A stretch of 36,163 nt of DNA. It comes from an uncultured Alphaproteobacteria bacterium. GTDB taxonomy: Bacteria; Pseudomonadota; Alphaproteobacteria; HIMB59; GCA-002718135. The stretch spans positions 1 through 36,163 of the forward strand of contig CACAVG010000004.1 of NCBI GenBank assembly GCA_902535885.1. The letters run 5' to 3'. This document shows positions 31,217 through 36,163 of this stretch, piece after piece. Made by a program: the position numbers and the translations under genes. The notes under the pieces were generated by a model. That model did not search any database, was not told the DNA's origin, and saw only the letters and a program-made list of their open reading frames with translations. Positions within the stretch are counted from its first letter, which is position 1, and the number at the start of each line of letters is the position of its first letter.

Positions 31217-31723
31217 CTACAAAATATAACTGTAATCATTCTCTCCTTTAAAAAAGCACTGACCTAAGTCAGTTTTATTATCGTAATAATAAACAAATAA
31301 ACCACCATGTATCTTGCTAATAACTAAATTAACAAAGTCAGTTTCATTAATAGTATTTTTATTACTTTCTATTGAAGTTTTGATTTCCAACCATTCAGTT
31401 TTTAAACTTTCTGGTATTTCATAGTATTCAATAGTTTGTATAAATTTATCAAGATTAAAACGAATATTTAAATGAAGCATATTCCTAGATTCATTTTTGA
31501 CATCACCAATTAATATTTTTGTAACGTCCCATCCAAGATTTTCAAAATAGGAAAAAAAATGATCATCAAATTTCCTATTAAAATATATTTTATCAATTTT
31601 ATTATTATCAAAATTTACATCGAGGTAAATTCTCTCTTTAGGAGTATCTTTTAGTAGGCATTCTATTGTCATAGCGTTAACAGAAAAATTACATACTAGG
31701 ATAAATATGATTAAGTATTTCAT
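31217..31723 (-). CDS. Small secreted two-cysteine protein, unknown function
   Basis: Signal peptide MKYLIIFILVCNFSVNA; Cys just after it and near the C-terminus (ECLLKD...GQCFFKG). Confidence 0.55.
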   Translation of the reverse strand: MKYLIIFILVCNFSVNAMTIECLLKDTPKERIYLDVNFDNNKIDKIYFNRKFDDHFFSYFENLGWDVTKILIGDVKNESRNMLHLNIRFNLDKFIQTIEYYEIPESLKTEWLEIKTSIESNKNTINETDFVNLVISKIHGGLFVYYYDNKTDLGQCFFKGENDYSYIL

Positions 31724-31914
31724 TTATCCTCCTTGTTTTTTCTTCGAAGTTCACGAGTTACAACTAGTTTTGGTTTCTTGAAATCTTTTTTCTCTCTATC
31801 CCATTCAAAATATGGGCCAACGTGAATAGTCATAGACGGTTTAGAAAGATCTAGACCACTTTCTTTTTTTACAATTTTGATAAACTCTTCAGAACTAACT
31901 TTTTTAAGAGGCAT
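31720..31914 (-). CDS. Small cytoplasmic basic protein, unknown function
   Basis: 64 aa; 4-nt overlap with the downstream gene. Confidence 0.4.
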   Translation of the reverse strand: MPLKKVSSEEFIKIVKKESGLDLSKPSMTIHVGPYFEWDREKKDFKKPKLVVTRELRRKNKEDK

Positions 31915-32002
31915 TTTAACTCCTTTAGCGTTTTATTTATTGTCCCAGCAATTAGAGTATCTAAATTAGGACAATTAATTCATAACATTTTTTTATAGAA
32001 AT

Positions 32003-32548
32003 TTAAAACTTATTATTTTTAATTTCACAATTCCAATCTAGACTTAGGCCAGAGAATTCTTCATCAAAAAATTCATTGAATCTCTCAGAATAAACAGAGA
32101 TATTCCCATTAGATCTATTTATTGAAACATGAATATCAGACTCACCATAATTTGTTCTGTGAGGCCATGCTCGAAATAATAAACTCCCATTTGTTTCCTT
32201 TATTAAAGGAATAGGCTCATCATTAAATTGAACTGTTAAACTTTTATATTGTCCAAAGATATTTTTATTTATCTCAAAGTAAGCAGCTCTATCTTCTATT
32301 TTCAAATCAGAAGAAGATATTGTTTTTTTAAAATCTCTATAATCTTGCCAAAAAATCCTTTCAAAAGAATATTTTAATTCCTCAAATTCGTTTTTTTTAT
32401 TTTGATTAAATTTTTCTGAATCTAAAAAATCACTTACTTGAAACTTAAAGTAAGTCCACGATTGTTTATCAACTTCGCACAAAAGTCTTTCAACTGAAAA
32501 TGCGCTTGTACAAAAAAATAAAATTATAAGGGTTGTAAAAATTTTCAT
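32003..32548 (-). CDS. Small secreted two-cysteine protein, unknown function
   Basis: Signal peptide; LLCEVDK...SLDWNCEIKNNKF. Confidence 0.55.
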   Translation of the reverse strand: MKIFTTLIILFFCTSAFSVERLLCEVDKQSWTYFKFQVSDFLDSEKFNQNKKNEFEELKYSFERIFWQDYRDFKKTISSSDLKIEDRAAYFEINKNIFGQYKSLTVQFNDEPIPLIKETNGSLLFRAWPHRTNYGESDIHVSINRSNGNISVYSERFNEFFDEEFSGLSLDWNCEIKNNKF

Positions 32549-32937
32549 TTTAACTTCTCATTAATTTCATTTAATTTTTCTAAAATTTTTTCTTGTGCCT
32601 CAGCTTTTGTTTGATAATTATAGTTTATTAATCGATAGAGATTGCCTAAAATAGTAAGTCCTCCCAATATTACTATTATAACATCTCCACTCAATCCAAT
32701 TGCAAAAAGAAATATAAAAACAATATACAAACGTATTAAATCATCTTTGATAGATCCATTTTCTTTAAGAAAAAATTTAGTAATTAAAAACCCAATAAAA
32801 ATTAGAACTGGGACAAGAATTATTACTCTTAATAAAACAAAATAGTAAAGGGCATCAATCAATCTATAAGCGAACTCCAGTTTTTCACTAAGTTCCAAAC
32901 TGTAAATAAAGCTTAAAGCACTGTCTAGAAATTCCAT
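32545..32937 (-). CDS. Small membrane protein, unknown function (start reassigned from 32955 to 32937)
   Basis: Multiple TM segments. The called TTG start lies inside the repeated leader; the internal ATG (MEFLDSALSF) is 9 nt from the leader, like copy 1. Confidence 0.5.
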   Translation of the reverse strand: MEFLDSALSFIYSLELSEKLEFAYRLIDALYYFVLLRVIILVPVLIFIGFLITKFFLKENGSIKDDLIRLYIVFIFLFAIGLSGDVIIVILGGLTILGNLYRLINYNYQTKAEAQEKILEKLNEINEKLK

Positions 32938-32946
32938 TATTAATAC

Positions 32947-32972
32947 TACCACCAACCGTAGAGATTGTTAAG
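32947..32972 (-). promoter_or_regulatory. 26-bp repeated leader element, copy 2
   Basis: + strand TACCACCAACCGTAGAGATTGTTAAG, 9 nt upstream of the ATG at 32937. Confidence 0.65.
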
Positions 32973-33011
32973 TATTCTGGTCAAAAGTATTTAATTTGGT
33001 ATATTCAAAAT

Positions 33012-33272
33012 ATGGATTTCTTGCAATTCAAAGATCTAATTCAACAAACAGGTTATTTAATATTAACTTTGATAATAGCTGCTTCTGTAATTAGCTCACT
33101 TCAAACTATATCAATCCGAATAAATAAAAATGAAATTTCATCTATTGGATTTTTTCTCACCCTTTTTGGTTACACAGTTTTATACGTGATTTTCATTACA
33201 TTTCTAATAGCGTTATTAGCAACTCTTTATAATTTCCTTTTAGATTTTGTAGGACAAGGACCATTTTTTTAG
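33012..33272 (+). CDS. Small membrane protein, unknown function
   Basis: 86 aa with two TM segments; overlaps the next ORF by 1 nt. Confidence 0.45.
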   Translation: MDFLQFKDLIQQTGYLILTLIIAASVISSLQTISIRINKNEISSIGFFLTLFGYTVLYVIFITFLIALLATLYNFLLDFVGQGPFF

Positions 33273-33595
33273 TGAATAAAGTTTTTTTTATAATCTTATT
33301 ATTTTTTTCAACGAGTGTTTTTGCTGAAACATATATTTGCGGATTTGAAAGTGACGGAGAAACTAAAACACAAAAATTTGAAAGATTTGGATTTGATTAT
33401 TTTAAAAAAGAAAATGGATCATTAGAAAATATTATTTTTGAAAACGAGCTTTTTATTCATATTCATACTATTGTCGAACCAGGTACATGGGCAGTACTTA
33501 GGATAATTGACAAAAGAAATAATAAATATACTCAATCACTTGTTGGTAATGATCTACCACCAAATAAGATCACAGGAATTTGTGTTAAAAATTAA
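33272..33595 (+). CDS. Small secreted two-cysteine protein, unknown function (GTG start)
   Basis: Signal peptide NKVFFIILLFFSTSVFA; ETYICGFES...ITGICVKN. Confidence 0.5.
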   Translation: MNKVFFIILLFFSTSVFAETYICGFESDGETKTQKFERFGFDYFKKENGSLENIIFENELFIHIHTIVEPGTWAVLRIIDKRNNKYTQSLVGNDLPPNKITGICVKN

Positions 33596-33668
33596 TTGAA
33601 TAGAGTTCATACCAATAACTAGAAAAGACCACATACTTAAATAATACTTAAGGGCAGTCGAACCACAC

Positions 33669-33842
33669 TACCACAGTTAAAACTCCATTTTTACGTTCTT
33701 ACGTAAATCGCAAACGTAAATATTTAATTTATTTATTAGATTTACGAAAAGAACTGTGGTCTGTGGTGAACTGTCAAAAAACTCAAGTAATCATTGAAAA
33801 ATTAGACCCACAGTAATTTTTTTTAACTGTGGTAACTGTGGT
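33669..33842. repeat. Iteron-like noncoding repeat cluster (AACTGTGGT family, plus inverted repeats)
   Basis: Perfect 14-bp inverted repeat 33669-33682 / 33821-33834; tandem AACTGTGGT 33825-33842; ACTGTGGTCTGTGGT 33753-33767; TTTACGTT 33690-33697 / AACGTAAA 33713-33720. Confidence 0.7.
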
Positions 33843-33843
33843 G

Positions 33844-33865
33844 AACGCTCCTCTTACGCTCCAAT
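33844..33865 (+). repeat. Right-end arm-type repeat of island 2: AACGCTCCTCTTACGCTCCAAT
   Basis: Exact ACGCTCC heptamers at 11-bp period; 20/22 match to 30300-30321. Confidence 0.65.
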
Positions 33866-33930
33866 CAAAAAAAGAATTCAATTTTTATGATATAGTTTCT
33901 TTAGGAAAAGGCCGATCTCAATTGTACATG

Positions 33931-33981
33931 GCAACCTTGCCAAGGTTGAAGTCGAGGGTTCGAATCCCTTCGCCCGCTCCA
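33931..33981 (+). repeat. 51-bp 3' fragment of tRNA-Gly(GCC): right att of island 2
   Basis: Exact match to the 3' 51 nt of the intact tRNA (GCAACCTTGCCAAGG...CGCCCGCTCCA). Confidence 0.9.
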
Positions 33982-34070
33982 ACGTTTCTGCCGTTTTTTC
34001 CAATCAAGTTTTTAGATAGCACCTCAGAGTCGAGCGTGTGTCGATAATCACTTTCAGAAAGAGAGTGAAA

Positions 34071-34130
34071 ATGGCGTATATTAAAAACGTAAACATAAAT
34101 TTTCAACAACCAATGAGATTGTTTATTATT
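34071..34130 (+). pseudogene. Very short, frameshifted 5' remnant of a second integrase gene
   Basis: AGAAAGAGAGTGAAAATGGCGTATATTAAAAACGTAAACATAAA aligns with AGAAAGAGAGAAATTATGGCTACTATTCAAAAGCGTAAATATTTAAA at 30340; adding one A gives MAYIKKRKHK, like MATIQKRKY. Confidence 0.5.
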
Positions 34131-34707
34131 TTTTATTCAGCAGTTTAATTAATAATTTTGCATATTCTCTGGCATCATCTATGGCTTTATGCGTATGTTT
34201 TGTATTATCATGCAATTCTAGAGAGTAATCATCTCTACCTATGTCTCTATAATCTTTTTGTAGCACAGCAGCAGCATAGGATTTGATATCAAAGGCTGCT
34301 TGTCCATTCTTATCAAAAAAAGGCATAGAGAAAGGAATTTTTTCTAATCGTTCTGTAAGAAAAGTTTGAATATACCAATTGATCCACATAAAATCTAATG
34401 GAGCTGGATGAGCAGCCATAACTCGTGGGGTTGGTAACGTGAGAAGCCAATCACCAAATTTATTCATTCCTTCTTTGGGTGAGACTTGATTATGCTGAGT
34501 ATGTTTTAAAGCTTCTGGCGCTTCTGTTGTAAACCAATGCATAGTAGCGGGGTGAGGTTTGGCATTTTCTAGTGGCAAGAAATTAATTTCACATTCTCCA
34601 AAATTTTCTCCTTCTTTATTAACGGCTACAGCACCAAGGCTTATCATAGAATGTGTTCCTGGAATAGGTCCGTCCGCTTCTATGTCACACACAACATAAG
34701 TAGTCAT
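34126..34707 (-). CDS. DEDDh 3'-5' exonuclease (RNase T / DNA pol III epsilon-like); start reassigned from 34731 to 34707
   Basis: VVCDIEADG, HPAPLDFMW, HKAIDDAREYAKLL. The called TTG start lies inside the repeated leader. Confidence 0.8.
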   Translation of the reverse strand: MTTYVVCDIEADGPIPGTHSMISLGAVAVNKEGENFGECEINFLPLENAKPHPATMHWFTTEAPEALKHTQHNQVSPKEGMNKFGDWLLTLPTPRVMAAHPAPLDFMWINWYIQTFLTERLEKIPFSMPFFDKNGQAAFDIKSYAAAVLQKDYRDIGRDDYSLELHDNTKHTHKAIDDAREYAKLLIKLLNKK

Positions 34708-34718
34708 AGTTGAATTAT

Positions 34719-34744
34719 TACCACTAACCAAGGAGATTGTTAAG
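34719..34744 (-). promoter_or_regulatory. 26-bp repeated leader element, copy 3
   Basis: + strand TACCACTAACCAAGGAGATTGTTAAG, 11 nt upstream of the ATG at 34707. Confidence 0.65.
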
Positions 34745-35039
34745 GGGTCTGTTTATATGGGAAGTTTGTATTTACTGTGTAAAGTTTTAAGTTTGATGTC
34801 GTGATATCCAATAATAGATAAAAAAAATAAATAGGAGTACGATAGCTGCCAGAAAGAATAATCTTATTCCAGTTAAATAGAAGGATTGTTATTTATGTTT
34901 TACATTAACATTTGATACTGTTGTTCCAAAAAATACTGTTAAAAAAAATTGAATATTAAAATTTACGATAAAATAAAAAAACTTCATCTTACTTTTTTTC
35001 CTTCAACGTACAGTCAGTTATCTCTCGACTTACATTCGT

Positions 35040-35208
35040 CAATTTATAGCATAAGACGAAGTCTCCTACAATTACCCCAATCTTCAGTGAAGCTCAAAAA
35101 CAAGATTTCTGAGAAATGATTAAACTCTCAGTGAAGTTTTTCCAAAAACCTATATACTGCTTAAAGAATGGGATCTGTGACACGCAACAGAACGCCCCAC
35201 TTTTTTTA
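35040..35208 (+). ncRNA. Possible structured noncoding RNA or transcript end in a ~580-bp gene-free gap
   Basis: CTGAGA/TCTCAG hairpin (35109-35131), duplicated TCAGTGAAG (35084-35092, 35128-35136), imperfect TGGG..CTGT/ACAG..CCCA hairpin followed by T7 at 35201-35207. Confidence 0.25.
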
Positions 35209-35327
35209 TATTATTCAGTAATATCAATAATTTTTTATAAAAATCTCTCTACGAAGTTTACTACGAAGGAAAATATATAATTTATTATTAAATAATGTAA
35301 ATTTTTGGATCTATTTTAACAAATTAA

Positions 35328-35852
35328 TTGATAATGAATTATGAGTCTGAACTAACTGGTGGTCATCCAAATTCACTAGGTAATACAATAAAAGTTGTTG
35401 AACATGTTATTGTTAAAAAAAATAGAATTAATTCATTAATTAAGTGTTATTCAAGCACAGACCAAATAGTAAGATTAAGAACATCAAATGCTTTTAAAAG
35501 AATTTTTAGACAAAAACCAGAATGGTTTTTAGATTTTAAACATATTTTCTTAAACAAAATTTCAAAGATAAAACAATCTTCCATACAATGGACCTGCGCT
35601 CAATTATTTTCAGAATTAGTTAATCAATTAGAAAATAAAGAACAAAAAAAAGCAAAAAAAATTGTATCTGATTATCTTAATAATTCCAGTGATTGGATTG
35701 TTTTATGTCAATCAATGAATGCTCTAATAACTTTCAATAAAATTGATAATAAAACAATAAAAGAAAATATAAAAATTATTAAAAAACTATCAAAAGATAG
35801 AAGAAAGGCAGTTTCTAGACTAGCAAAGAAATTATTATCCTTAATTAAATAA
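35328..35852 (+). CDS. HEAT-repeat-like helical protein
   Basis: Repeated two-helix pattern (STDQIVRLRTSNAFKRIFRQKPEWF, IQWTCAQLFSELVNQL). Confidence 0.5.
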   Translation: MIMNYESELTGGHPNSLGNTIKVVEHVIVKKNRINSLIKCYSSTDQIVRLRTSNAFKRIFRQKPEWFLDFKHIFLNKISKIKQSSIQWTCAQLFSELVNQLENKEQKKAKKIVSDYLNNSSDWIVLCQSMNALITFNKIDNKTIKENIKIIKKLSKDRRKAVSRLAKKLLSLIK

Positions 35853-36089
35853 AAAATAAATAAACATTAAGAAAAAAACAATAGCTGCTAAAACAATAAA
35901 CCACCAAAAAATTATGTAAAACCAATCCCAAAATACTCCAACAAATTTGTATCTTTTTTTTAATTTGGAATTAAACTGATCTAAGCGACCAATTATATAA
36001 AACACAATAAATAATCCTATAGCCCATTGAATTGCTTCTATTTGAAGTAGGCCTAAAACAGTGGAATAAATATAATCTATTATAGGCAT
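35841..36089 (-). CDS. Small membrane protein, unknown function
   Basis: 82 aa, two TM segments. Confidence 0.45.
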   Translation of the reverse strand: MPIIDYIYSTVLGLLQIEAIQWAIGLFIVFYIIGRLDQFNSKLKKRYKFVGVFWDWFYIIFWWFIVLAAIVFFLMFIYFLFN

Positions 36090-36163
36090 TCCAAATATTA
36101 CCTCATTTTATATAAATTTTTTATAAAATTTTTTTTAGCTAATGGACGTTAAAGGTATTTTTC

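Larger units (their letters stand above)
30278..33930. mobile_element. Island 2: decayed tRNA-Gly-inserted island with truncated integrase
   Basis: Between tRNA-Gly copies 2 and 3; integrase 5' remnant beside att2; AACGCTCC-type repeats inside both ends. Confidence 0.75.

Noticed and set aside
33669-33842. CRISPR array
   Set aside because: Repeats are 7-14 bp, irregularly spaced and partly inverted; no cas genes in the window.
33931-33981. A third functional tRNA-Gly
   Set aside because: Only the 3' 51 nt are present; D-arm and 5' acceptor strand are absent.
33829-34109. ORFs 33829-34047 (+) and 33918-34109 (-)
   Set aside because: Both read through the repeat block and the tRNA 3' fragment; no independent coding support.

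Overview
AT-rich alphaproteobacterial chromosome segment. The gene content suggests a marine SAR11/HIMB59-like lineage, but that is inference only. Positions 1-23641 are mostly ordinary core genes: a sugar ABC transporter/isomerase/oxidoreductase operon, mlaC-mlaA, a UvrD helicase, leuS, a DUF3576 gene, a porin, a YggS-family gene, lolA, ftsK, a ubiH-like gene, a LON-domain gene, a thioredoxin-like gene and a crtI-crtB-crtY-blh carotenoid/retinal cluster. One clear anomaly in the core is a 1239-aa ORF joining nearly complete LeuRS in frame to the C-terminal ~60% of LigA, without the LigA nucleotidyltransferase lysine motif. From 23696 onward there is an integration hotspot at tRNA-Gly(GCC): a full tRNA gene (23696-23770), a near-complete pseudo-copy (30203-30277) and a 51-bp 3' copy (33931-33981). 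These bound two tandem islands and possibly a third. Island 1 (~6.4 kb) carries an intact tyrosine recombinase, a 491-aa protein with apparent family A / single-subunit polymerase palm motifs behind a possible winged-helix N-terminus, and secreted cargo. Island 2 (~3.7 kb) has a truncated integrase and small secreted or membrane proteins. Each island is bracketed by its own pair of 7-bp direct repeats at 11-bp period (TTGTGAC-N4-TTGTGAC for island 1, ACGCTCC-N4-ACGMTCC for island 2), which look like integrase arm-type sites. A 26-bp leader is repeated 9-11 nt upstream of three unrelated minus-strand genes in this region. All calls are by eye; no database searches were run.
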